A program made the translations under genes and the position numbers. A stretch of 64,000 nucleotides of DNA from Candidatus Fermentibacteraceae bacterium (lineage in GTDB: Bacteria > Fermentibacterota > Fermentibacteria > Fermentibacterales > JCC-6): assembly GCA_016744855.1 (NCBI GenBank), contig JADGDO010000009.1:65871-129870 (forward strand), in the 5' to 3' direction. This document shows, in pieces, positions 54,351-62,468 of the stretch. Every line of letters starts with the position of its first letter. The stretch's first letter is position 1. The notes beneath the pieces are model-generated. The model had not been told where the DNA came from, did no database searches, and worked only from the letters and a program-made list of their open reading frames with translations.

Positions 54351-55942
54351 TACTTGCCTGCCTCCCATTCAGTCTTGTAGTCTTCGAGCAGGTCGCTGAT
54401 GGCTTTCCCAATTACTGCATAGTCAGCTTTGTTCAGATTTGCAAGAGAAACACGCACAGACATTTCAGGAGCAGCAAATCCGCCTCCATCCATAAGAACC
54501 ACATCTTTTTTATCTGCTAGATTCCAGACAAAATCGATCGGTTCGTGAGTGTCTTGCAGCCACTTGGCAAATTTAGCACCGTGTCTTTTTAAGGCAAGTT
54601 TGTGGATGTCTATGGTAGTGTAGTATTTAGCATAGCAGGTTAGCTCAACGACAGGTTCTCCAAGAGCAGAGTAGAGAGTATTGTATCTCTCTCTTACCAC
54701 ATTCTGGACTTCCTTCCGGTAAAGCCTGCTCTCAAGATCAAGAAGCTCCTGCAGGCTGAAGAGAACCATCATTACCTGCTGAGGTGTCGAGAGGCCTGCC
54801 GTGTGGTTCAGGGCAACTGTTCTGCTGTCTGCAACAAGTCGATCAATTAGCTTAATTGAATCCGGATCTCTGCTGATAGTTACATACCTTTGATGAAGCT
54901 GCTTTTTCTTTGCTTCAGGAAGAGCAGCAATCATTTCATCCATTACATTGTTGCTGTTTATACCGATTGCACCGAGTCTCCAACCTGTAGCTCCGAAGTA
55001 CTTTGAATAGGAGTAAACCAGAATAGTATTCCTGGGTGCTATTGCTGCAAGAGATCTGAAACCATTCACAAAAGTACCGTAAACATCATCTGTCAGAAGG
55101 ATGAGATCCTTTCTTCGTGTGTTAACAAGATCGGAAATTTTCTGCAGGGACGTTTCTGCAATGCTGACTGATGAAGGATTGGACGGGTTTACCAGAAAGA
55201 AAGCCTTGATATCGGGATCAGCCAGTTTTTCAATTTCGGCGTCTGTGTACTGCCAGTCGCTCTCCTCATTCTGTTCTACATCCACGATGACAAGTTCAAA
55301 ATCATTCAGAAGAGGAATTTCGAGATATGGAGTAAATATGGGAGTTCCGATAGCTATCTTATCTCCCTTTTTCACTAGATGATTTTCCTGCAGTGTGTTA
55401 AATATGTAAGTCATTGCTGCAGTGCCACCTTCTGTAAGAAAGATATCCATTGTTCCTTCAGGAGGTCTCGAGTCACACATTGCCACGTCCAGATATGCTC
55501 TTACAATTTTTTCAGTATTCAGCAGTACACGGTCTGGTGTCGGATAGTGATCTCCCAGAATAGCATCCACCATCTCACCTGTGAATTCATCACCATCGAG
55601 GCCCATTACATCGGTAACATGTTTCATTGCATCCGTCAGGAATTGTGCCCCTCTTGTTTCGCTGTGAATCTTGCAGAAGTCTCGCAGCCTGTCAGCAGAT
55701 CCCGAAGATTCAGGTGCACCGGCAAGACCGGGCCTGCTCATTATTCTGTAGGCTTCCTCCATGGCAAAATTACCGAGAAGGAAGAATGCATGCCTTGAAT
55801 TTGTAGCAACCCAGTTGGGATTTCCCCTACCAGCATTCAGCATCAGCTTTTCTGACCTTTTCTCAGCCATCTGTATGAGCTTGTCCTTGAGTTCGAATGG
55901 GCTTAGCTGCTCATAGCTTTTTTCTTCAGAGGAGATGTTCAT
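54350..55942 (-). CDS. asdA: Aspartate 4-decarboxylase (bifunctional transaminase)
   Basis: PLP enzyme that converts aspartate to alanine and CO2, with side transaminase activity. It is 530 aa, much longer than ordinary aminotransferases and right for AsdA/AspD. Visible landmarks: LNAGRGNPNWVATNSR at the N-terminus, FLTEGGTAAMTYIFN, NPSNPSS and the PLP lysine in YSYSKYFGATGWRLG. Consuming an internal proton during decarboxylation, together with AspT exchange, yields a proton gradient. AAAGGA precedes the ATG. It is the third gene of a four-gene minus-strand operon. Confidence 0.93.
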   Translation of the reverse strand: MNISSEEKSYEQLSPFELKDKLIQMAEKRSEKLMLNAGRGNPNWVATNSRHAFFLLGNFAMEEAYRIMSRPGLAGAPESSGSADRLRDFCKIHSETRGAQFLTDAMKHVTDVMGLDGDEFTGEMVDAILGDHYPTPDRVLLNTEKIVRAYLDVAMCDSRPPEGTMDIFLTEGGTAAMTYIFNTLQENHLVKKGDKIAIGTPIFTPYLEIPLLNDFELVIVDVEQNEESDWQYTDAEIEKLADPDIKAFFLVNPSNPSSVSIAETSLQKISDLVNTRRKDLILLTDDVYGTFVNGFRSLAAIAPRNTILVYSYSKYFGATGWRLGAIGINSNNVMDEMIAALPEAKKKQLHQRYVTISRDPDSIKLIDRLVADSRTVALNHTAGLSTPQQVMMVLFSLQELLDLESRLYRKEVQNVVRERYNTLYSALGEPVVELTCYAKYYTTIDIHKLALKRHGAKFAKWLQDTHEPIDFVWNLADKKDVVLMDGGGFAAPEMSVRVSLANLNKADYAVIGKAISDLLEDYKTEWEAGK

Positions 55943-55977
55943 TGAAAGTTCCTTTCGTCTGAGAAGGTAAGAGTCGT

Positions 55978-56271
55978 CTAGTTCTCAAAAAAGAGTTTGC
56001 AGAAGCAGCACCCATCAGCATTTATCTCGTCACTGATCTCAGGACAGGGGCAAAGAACATCCTTTGAAGCATCCAAAGGATGACTCTGTTTACAGGGACA
56101 GAAGTAGTTCCCGGCAGATTGAAGGTTCATTGTCATGAGTCCTATAACCTTCTGAACACGCTCAGAATCTTCATTCAGCGAGAGTCCTGATTTTGCTGCT
56201 ATATTTTCTGCCCGAACAAGTGTTTCATTGTATTCCTTCGTTCCAACAGTACTATCCCAGGAGTTAGACAT
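55978..56271 (-). CDS. Ferredoxin-thioredoxin reductase catalytic-subunit-like protein
   Basis: A 97-aa protein whose C-terminal half has the Cys pattern of the FTR catalytic (beta) subunit: FCPCK (Cys58, Cys60), LCPC (Cys74, Cys76) and GCCFCKLFF (Cys88, Cys89, Cys91). These would hold a 4Fe-4S cluster next to a redox disulfide. FTR passes electrons from ferredoxin to thioredoxin or related proteins. No variable subunit or thioredoxin gene is adjacent, so the partner is unknown. GAGAGG lies 7 nt before the ATG. It sits between a glycosyltransferase and asdA. Confidence 0.85.
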   Translation of the reverse strand: MSNSWDSTVGTKEYNETLVRAENIAAKSGLSLNEDSERVQKVIGLMTMNLQSAGNYFCPCKQSHPLDASKDVLCPCPEISDEINADGCCFCKLFFEN

Positions 56272-56287
56272 AGAAATACCTCTCGGT

Positions 56288-57256
56288 TTAAAGATGTTCA
56301 GTGCTTAATTTTTCCCTGATTCGTCTGGTCTCCATTGCAGTGATTTCCTCGAGCATTTTTCTGTTTGCAGCTGAGATATCAGCAATTGAGGCAAACAGAA
56401 TAAGAAGAATTCCAAAGGTGATAGAGAATAACCCGCCAATTCCGAATGCAGTGAAAGGTTTTATAGCCCCGGTTGTAATCCACCAGCAAAGAGTGAAGAT
56501 GTCCAGCAGAACACCAATCCCAATTAAAGAAAAAGCAGGTGTTCCATAAAATTTCCAGGGTGAATGACCGTGTGCTACAGAGTACATAGCTTCCGCAGAA
56601 AGATGTGCATATCGCCAAAGATTTGAAGCAATTCTAGATTTGCCGAATTCTCTTTCACCACGGACCCGGGTTGGAATCTCTTTTATTCTGAGACCTTTTC
56701 TCGCTATGTCGATAAGAACTTCCTGGGTGTAGGTGAACCTGCTAAAACAGGAAACTCTATCGATTGCTTTCGGCCCGTATACCCTGAATCCGCAGGTAGC
56801 ATCGTGTATTTTGATTCTTGCAAGATTGCTCACCAGGCCGGCAACTCGTGCGTTACCCCATTTTTTTATTTTTGGCATGGTTGGAAGCAGAGCTGGATCC
56901 ATGAATCTGCTTGCGGTGGAGAAATCAGCCTCATCATTGATAACCGGTTCTGATAATGCTGGAAGATCTTCTGGATTGAATTGACCATCGGCGTCCATTG
57001 TCGCCATGAAATCAAAACCGTTTTCTCTCGCATAAGAGAGCATTGTCCGGAATGCTGTTCCCAAACCCATATTTCTACCGTGAGAAATAACCTGAGCCCC
57101 AGCTTTTTTTGCAAGCTTTACGGTTGAATCTGTGGAACCATCATCCACAACAAGAACTTCTACCTGTGTGCCGTTTAATTGACGCGGAATGGCTGAGACC
57201 ACTCGCTCTATTGTGATCTCTTCATTCAGTGCAGGAATAGCTACCAGAGTCTTCAT
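56288..57256 (-). CDS. Family 2 glycosyltransferase (DPM1/DolP-like)
   Basis: A 322-aa GT-A enzyme. The catalytic domain (1-215) has AIPALNEEITIERV, VVDDGSTDST, the metal-binding TMDADGQFNPEDL (Asp-x-Asp) and ATCGFRVYG. Two C-terminal membrane segments follow (about 240-295). Proteins of this shape usually transfer a sugar from a nucleotide donor to a polyprenyl phosphate. The ATG has no ribosome site and sits just 6 nt after a TATACT box, so translation may be leaderless. It is the first gene of the asdA operon. Confidence 0.9.
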   Translation of the reverse strand: MKTLVAIPALNEEITIERVVSAIPRQLNGTQVEVLVVDDGSTDSTVKLAKKAGAQVISHGRNMGLGTAFRTMLSYARENGFDFMATMDADGQFNPEDLPALSEPVINDEADFSTASRFMDPALLPTMPKIKKWGNARVAGLVSNLARIKIHDATCGFRVYGPKAIDRVSCFSRFTYTQEVLIDIARKGLRIKEIPTRVRGEREFGKSRIASNLWRYAHLSAEAMYSVAHGHSPWKFYGTPAFSLIGIGVLLDIFTLCWWITTGAIKPFTAFGIGGLFSITFGILLILFASIADISAANRKMLEEITAMETRRIREKLSTEHL

Positions 57257-57262
57257 GACTGT

Positions 57263-57290
57263 AGTATATAAAGAGTAATATTCCCCGCAA
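57263..57290 (-). promoter_or_regulatory. Candidate promoter of the glycosyltransferase-FTR-asdA-aspT operon
   Basis: On the minus strand: TTGCGG (57290-57285), 16-bp spacer, TATACT (57268-57263). Only 6 nt lie between the -10 box and the ATG at 57256, so transcription would start at or next to the start codon. The -10 is good and the -35 moderate. Confidence 0.5.
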
Positions 57291-57352
57291 GTGTACTGTA
57301 AGAGGAATTCTTATCTTGCTGTGCAAAACGTGTTTCATTTTGGAGGAACAAT

Positions 57353-59791
57353 ATGTTTATTGCTGTATTTATTCTTGCCCTGACGCAGCTTCAACTGCCT
57401 GCTCAATTTGATCTAAGAGATTACAATGGGGTGAATTATGTTACGTCAATCAAGAGTCAGCAGGGCGGAACTTGCTGGACTCATGCAACCATGGCCGCAA
57501 TGGAATCCAATCTTCTTATCACAGATGCATGGGCTGACAACGGTGAGGTTGGCGAACCCGCTCTGGCCGAGTACCACCTTGATTGGTGGAACGGTTTTAA
57601 TGAGTGGAACAATTCAGACCTTACGCCACCTACCGGAAGCGGATTAACAGTACATGAAGGAGGAGATTACCTTGTTGCTACGGCGTATCTCTCCCGTGGT
57701 GATGGTGCAGTACGTGACATCGATGGTCAGTCTTTCAGCGTCCCTCCTGAACTCAATTCACCGGATTTTCATTACTATTACCCAGCTGATGTCGAGTGGT
57801 TTACCGTTGGGGAAGATCTTGATTCATTCGAGAATCTTAAAACTGCTATAATGGATAACGGTGGAGTTGCTACATGTTATTACTCTACCTCTACCTATAT
57901 GACCGACTACATTCATTATCAGCCTCCTACAACCACCGAACTTCCCAATCATGCTGTTACAATTATCGGATGGGATGACGAAAAAGTAACTCAAGCTCCT
58001 GAACCGGGCGCATGGGTCGTCAAAAACAGCTGGGGAACCGGCTGGGGATTTGACGGTTATTTTTTCATCAGTTACTGGGATAAATGGTGTGCAAGAGAGC
58101 CATTTATGGGAGCGGTTTCCTTTACCAATGTAGAGCCAATGGCCGTTGATGAATTCTATTACCATGATTACCACGGTTGGCGCGACACATTCACAGGTAT
58201 CGAGAAAGCAATGAATGCCTTTGAGGCATTCGATGATCACTTTATACCTTCTTTTTCCTTTTTCTCTGCTGCGGATTCTGTTGATTACACCGCATCATTC
58301 TACGGCAGCTTCAGCGGGGGAGTTCTCTCGGATCTTATTACAACTGAAACAGGATTTTCTGAATTCATAGGGCTTCATACAGTCGACCTGACTTCTCCCT
58401 TTGATATTCAGGATGGAGACAGTGTCTATTTTGTAATGGAGTTCTCCGATGGAGGTTATCCTTTCGACAGAACCGCCGAAGTGCCTGTTCTTCTGGGAGC
58501 ATCTATGAGGGTTATTGTTGAATCCACTGCCTCTGAAAATGAAAGCTGGTATTTCGACGGATCATGGCATGATCTTTACACCTGGGCGGCTAATCCTTAC
58601 CCGGGCACAGGAAATTTCTGCCTGAAACTCCTTGCCTCCCACACTGGACTCAATGTATCTCCTGAACAGAGTGCATATTTCCAGGGAGAGGTCGGTGGAC
58701 CTTTCACTCCTGCATCGGATACATGGACAATCGATTATATGGGCGTCAGTGCTGTTCAGTATCAGGTTATTCCTGAAGCTGTAGAATGGCTTGATATTAC
58801 GGGCACACTTTCCGGCTCAATTTCTCAGGGTGAAACTGTTGAGATAACAGCGTCAGTAAATTCTACAGCTGATGATCTTTCATTTGGTGTATACACTGCT
58901 GATGTTGATTTTGAAAACACTACAAGCGGTGCCGGGAATACAACTCGCACTGTGGTTCTCATTGTCGGAGATGCTGGTATTATTTACGGATGGAACATGG
59001 ATATGGATCCAGACTGGGATACCGATGGTCTCTGGGAATGGGGAGTACCTCAAGGACTCGGTGGTTCACACGGTAACCCTGATCCTACCTCAGGGGAGAA
59101 CGGTGATAATGTATACGGTTACAATCTTGAGGGTGATTACCAGCCAGGTCTCGATGAAATGTACCTGACGACAGGGGCAATTGACTGTTCCAATCTCTAT
59201 GGTACACAGTTGCGTTTCCAGAGGTGGCTTGGTGTCGAGGGTAATGAGTTCGATCAAGCCTCGGTACAGGTATCATCAGATGGAGATAACTGGTATGTAG
59301 TTTGGGCAAACGGTGCTGAAGAAACCACTGACAGCGACTGGAATCTTGAGATTTATGACATTTCATCATTCGCAGATTCAGAGCAGAATGTCTGGATTCG
59401 CTGGGTTATGGGTAGCACTGATACCGGCTGGGAGTATTGCGGCTGGAACATAGACAACGTAGAGATCTGGGCTACTGGAGCTCTCTCTGTGGAGGATGGC
59501 GATATCGCAGCAGATCTTTCGGTACGACTCTCCGGAGTAAACCCTGCTGTCGTATCAACAGCATTTTCCTGCAGTATTCCATCCAGCGGTCTTCTTACTC
59601 TTCAGGTTCATGATTTGTCTGGAAGAATAATCAACACAGTTTACAACGGGTCTGTACCGGGCGGTGATGTCACTGTTCCGTTCAATCTGACTGATTCCAA
59701 TGGAAGAAGACTGCCGGCAGGTATTTATCCTGTAGTAGCTTCCTGCAACGGTCAGACAGCGGTTTCAAGACTGGTTGTTATCGATCGATAA
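57353..59791 (+). CDS. Secreted papain-family (C1) cysteine protease, multidomain
   Basis: An 812-aa exported protease. Signal-like start (MFIAVFILALTQLQLPA), then directly the mature-type papain domain FDLRDYNGVNYVTSIKSQQ with Cys41 (GGTCWTHA), His200 (NHAVTIIGW) and Asn225 (VVKNSWGTGWG). There is no room for the usual inhibitory propeptide. Downstream are a beta-rich region, a BACON-like sandwich (about 430-540), an adhesion/jelly-roll domain (about 545-705: LRFQRWLGVE, WNIDNVEIWA) and a C-terminal FlgD-like sorting sandwich (LSGRIINTV ... LPAGIYPVVAS). It probably digests external protein at the cell surface. GGAGG lies 7 nt before the ATG. Confidence 0.9.
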   Translation: MFIAVFILALTQLQLPAQFDLRDYNGVNYVTSIKSQQGGTCWTHATMAAMESNLLITDAWADNGEVGEPALAEYHLDWWNGFNEWNNSDLTPPTGSGLTVHEGGDYLVATAYLSRGDGAVRDIDGQSFSVPPELNSPDFHYYYPADVEWFTVGEDLDSFENLKTAIMDNGGVATCYYSTSTYMTDYIHYQPPTTTELPNHAVTIIGWDDEKVTQAPEPGAWVVKNSWGTGWGFDGYFFISYWDKWCAREPFMGAVSFTNVEPMAVDEFYYHDYHGWRDTFTGIEKAMNAFEAFDDHFIPSFSFFSAADSVDYTASFYGSFSGGVLSDLITTETGFSEFIGLHTVDLTSPFDIQDGDSVYFVMEFSDGGYPFDRTAEVPVLLGASMRVIVESTASENESWYFDGSWHDLYTWAANPYPGTGNFCLKLLASHTGLNVSPEQSAYFQGEVGGPFTPASDTWTIDYMGVSAVQYQVIPEAVEWLDITGTLSGSISQGETVEITASVNSTADDLSFGVYTADVDFENTTSGAGNTTRTVVLIVGDAGIIYGWNMDMDPDWDTDGLWEWGVPQGLGGSHGNPDPTSGENGDNVYGYNLEGDYQPGLDEMYLTTGAIDCSNLYGTQLRFQRWLGVEGNEFDQASVQVSSDGDNWYVVWANGAEETTDSDWNLEIYDISSFADSEQNVWIRWVMGSTDTGWEYCGWNIDNVEIWATGALSVEDGDIAADLSVRLSGVNPAVVSTAFSCSIPSSGLLTLQVHDLSGRIINTVYNGSVPGGDVTVPFNLTDSNGRRLPAGIYPVVASCNGQTAVSRLVVIDR

Positions 59792-59799
59792 TTTGATGA

Positions 59800-59832
59800 G
59801 CCCCGGCGTCTAAGTGGCGCCGGGGCATTCTT
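59800..59832 (+). terminator. Candidate terminator after the papain-like gene
   Basis: Perfect 9-bp GC-rich stem GCCCCGGCG (59800-59808) with CGCCGGGGC (59818-59826), 9-nt loop, then ATTCTTGT. The T run is imperfect, so termination may be partial. Confidence 0.6.
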
Positions 59833-59846
59833 GTAAGGAGATTGAT

Positions 59847-61247
59847 TTGGCTCGAGTTTTACTGGTGAACCCACCATCTTCTATAGATGTATACAGTGAT
59901 AGCAAAATCAGAGTAGCTATTACTTCTGCACCCTTTGTTACTCTTGGAGCTCTTGCAGGTGCTGTTCTAATGGACAACCATGATGTTCGTGTAGCAGACC
60001 TGATGATTGAAGCCAATCCAATTGATGCATACAAGAACACGCTCCGCGAATGGAAGCCGGACTATGTCGGAATTACTTTCACGACTCCCTTGGTATCAGA
60101 AGCCAGATTCCTTGCCGGTATAGCAAGAGAAGTCTGTCCGGAAACTATGATTATTGCCGGAGGTATTCACGCTTCTACACTTCCAGAAGAGGTACTTAAA
60201 ACAAGTGAGTTTGATGTTGTCGTTATTGGAGAAGGGGAAAACACCCTGAGAGAACTTTGTCTTGGTAATGAGTTAAAAACCATTTCCGGCATTGCATATC
60301 TCGATGGAGAGGAATGTGTTGTAACAGAGAAGAGGGCTCCAATCCTCGACCTGGATGATCTGCCTCTTCCTGCATGGCATCTATACAATTTGAAGTATTA
60401 CCGGTCACCTCATATAGCCTCACGAAAAAACCCTGTCGGTTATATGGAGACTAACAGAGGCTGCAATCATTTCTGCACATATTGCAGTCAGGCAATTTTC
60501 GGCCACAATGTCAGATGGAAAAGTCCGGAGAGAATTGTTGATGAGATGTTCAGGATGCTTGATCTCGGATTCAACGACATACATATAAAAGATGATAATT
60601 TTACAGCAGATATTGAGAAAGCCAAGGTGGTTTGTCGCCTTCTTATAGAGAAGAAGTTCCCCGCGCCATGGGCACTGCCAACAGGTGTTAACATACACGA
60701 CGTTGATAGTGAATTCTTTCAGTTGGCCGCCGCCGCTGGTTGCTATATGGTTTCATTCGGCATAGAAAGTGCATCTCCTGAAGTACTGAAAAACGTTGGC
60801 AAGAATCAGACTCCTGAGCAGATCAGAAAAGCTGTAACCATGGCTCATGAAGCCGGACTGGAGACCGTAGGCTTTTTTATGATTGGGCTTCCAGGAGACA
60901 CAGAGGAAACCATCCGGGAAACTATGAAATTCGCCTGCAGTCTTCCCCTGACATACGCGAAAGCTTCTATGACACTTCCTTTCCCGTCGAGTGCTCTTTT
61001 TAAGCAGATCGACAGTGAAGGAAGAATTAAGTCAAAGAATTGGGATATCTATAATTTTCACAGCACAACAGACGTTTGGGAGCATGAGAATCTAGCCTGG
61101 GATGTTATCCGCAAGTATTACGGTATGTTTCACCGGAAGTTCTACTTCAGACCTTCTTACATATGGAAGAGATTCTGGAGAGACATTCGTATGGGATACC
61201 TCTGGGACGATATTAAGGCAGTTCTCTCTAATAACTGGGGTGACTGA
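59847..61247 (+). CDS. B12-binding-domain radical SAM protein
   Basis: A 466-aa protein with an N-terminal cobalamin-binding-like Rossmann domain (MARVLLVNPPSS, about 1-140, IIAGGIHASTLPEEV). A radical SAM domain follows, with its cluster cysteines at 206, 210 and 213 (GCNHFCTYC) and the GIESASPE segment. Members methylate unactivated carbons or rearrange lipids, hopanoids or tetrapyrroles; the C-terminal region here gives no substrate clue. The TTG at 59847 is 6 nt after AAGGAG; upstream codons fall inside the preceding hairpin. It is followed after 3 nt by the PEGA/FGE gene. Confidence 0.87.
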   Translation: MARVLLVNPPSSIDVYSDSKIRVAITSAPFVTLGALAGAVLMDNHDVRVADLMIEANPIDAYKNTLREWKPDYVGITFTTPLVSEARFLAGIAREVCPETMIIAGGIHASTLPEEVLKTSEFDVVVIGEGENTLRELCLGNELKTISGIAYLDGEECVVTEKRAPILDLDDLPLPAWHLYNLKYYRSPHIASRKNPVGYMETNRGCNHFCTYCSQAIFGHNVRWKSPERIVDEMFRMLDLGFNDIHIKDDNFTADIEKAKVVCRLLIEKKFPAPWALPTGVNIHDVDSEFFQLAAAAGCYMVSFGIESASPEVLKNVGKNQTPEQIRKAVTMAHEAGLETVGFFMIGLPGDTEETIRETMKFACSLPLTYAKASMTLPFPSSALFKQIDSEGRIKSKNWDIYNFHSTTDVWEHENLAWDVIRKYYGMFHRKFYFRPSYIWKRFWRDIRMGYLWDDIKAVLSNNWGD

Positions 61248-61250
61248 TCT

Positions 61251-62447
61251 TTGAAAAAATTGCTGCCCGGTATCCTGCTCATTGTAATCTCCGTTTTTAT
61301 TGCGGACCGATTCTTTCCTCAGATAAGAATGAAGCAACTCACGGTTGTAACTATACCCTCCGGAGCCCGAGTTTTAGTTAATGGTGTTTCCGCAGGTCTT
61401 TCTCCTGTAACACAATTTGTTCCCCTGACGGGCTCTTTTGTTGAGGTCGCTAAAGATGGATTTTTTCTATCGGACTCTCTCATCGAATCACCTCTTGACA
61501 CCTTGTTTCTCCAACTGCAAGAGGGCTGCCTACTTATAGTAAATACCACACCACCCGGTTGTCAGATTATCTCACGCAATTTTTCGGGAGTCTCTCCCTG
61601 TTCACTTGTTGTGGAATCAGGAAATTCTATCGAGATAACAGCTCTTGGAAGTATGGGTATTTCTGTAACCCGCTCTGTGAATCTGCTCACGCCCGGTACA
61701 AGACTAGTTGAAATTACAGTTCCTTTTGAGTTTACTGATGAGAGCAGCGGACTGGATTTTGCTGTTATTCCGAGAGATCTTCTTCCCTTTGCAATGGGTC
61801 CACTGACTGTAGGCAAGTATGAGGTCACAGCATCACAGTTTTCTGTCTTTATGAATTCCGTAGATATTGCTCTTTACGCAGATTCCAATTGCCTGTATGG
61901 CCGAACCTGTTTGATGGACAGCATACTGAAGTGTAACTGGCGTGGCCCTGTGGGGTTCAACCATGATACCACGGCATATGCACCACTCCGGGGTATGGAA
62001 TCTCATCCAATGGTCGGTGTTACCAGAGGTGGAGCAGAATGGTACTGTGAATGGCTTACATCTCTTAGCAATAGCGATCTCGAGTTCCGACTTGCAGAAC
62101 GCAATGAGTGGAGTACAATTGCTTTGGCTGGATCTCACCTGGAGGTGAACCTGTCTGATGTCAATGAGATGATCCTGAACCGGCATCCTGAAATTGATGA
62201 CGGCTGGGCGGAGTCGGCACCTTCCGGATCAATGGGGCAGAGTGACTGGGGGTTGTATGAGATGCAGGGAAATGTATGGGAATGGACGTCTTCAGAAGGA
62301 ATTGCGGCTGGAGGAAGCTGGCTTTCATCGATTGAGGACTGCACAGCGCAATCAAGAATAGTGCTTGGTGATGATTTGGGTTATCCGTTTGTAGGATTCA
62401 GGGTTGTGGCTTCAGGCTTCCCGCTGGATATTACAGAAAATCACTAG
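61251..62447 (+). CDS. PEGA-repeat protein with formylglycine-generating-enzyme fold
   Basis: A 398-aa protein: an N-terminal membrane anchor (LLPGILLIVISVFIADRFF), two PEGA-type beta domains (about 25-90, VTIPSGARVLVNG; and 90-165, NTTPPGCQIIS), then an FGE-sulfatase-type domain (about 175-395) with VGKYEVTASQFSVFMN, VGVTRGGAEWYCEWL and YEMQGNVWEWTS ... GGSWL. The end of the domain has a single Cys (IEDCTAQSR) rather than the catalytic Cys pair of true FGE, so sulfatase activation is unlikely; ligand or sugar binding is more plausible. TTG start. It is probably exposed outside the inner membrane. Confidence 0.83.
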   Translation: MKKLLPGILLIVISVFIADRFFPQIRMKQLTVVTIPSGARVLVNGVSAGLSPVTQFVPLTGSFVEVAKDGFFLSDSLIESPLDTLFLQLQEGCLLIVNTTPPGCQIISRNFSGVSPCSLVVESGNSIEITALGSMGISVTRSVNLLTPGTRLVEITVPFEFTDESSGLDFAVIPRDLLPFAMGPLTVGKYEVTASQFSVFMNSVDIALYADSNCLYGRTCLMDSILKCNWRGPVGFNHDTTAYAPLRGMESHPMVGVTRGGAEWYCEWLTSLSNSDLEFRLAERNEWSTIALAGSHLEVNLSDVNEMILNRHPEIDDGWAESAPSGSMGQSDWGLYEMQGNVWEWTSSEGIAAGGSWLSSIEDCTAQSRIVLGDDLGYPFVGFRVVASGFPLDITENH

Positions 62448-62468
62448 AAGCAGAGATGGAGAATTTGT

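Noticed and set aside
61251-62447. True sulfatase-activating formylglycine-generating enzyme
   Set aside because: The fold is right, but the C-terminal catalytic cysteine pair is not present.
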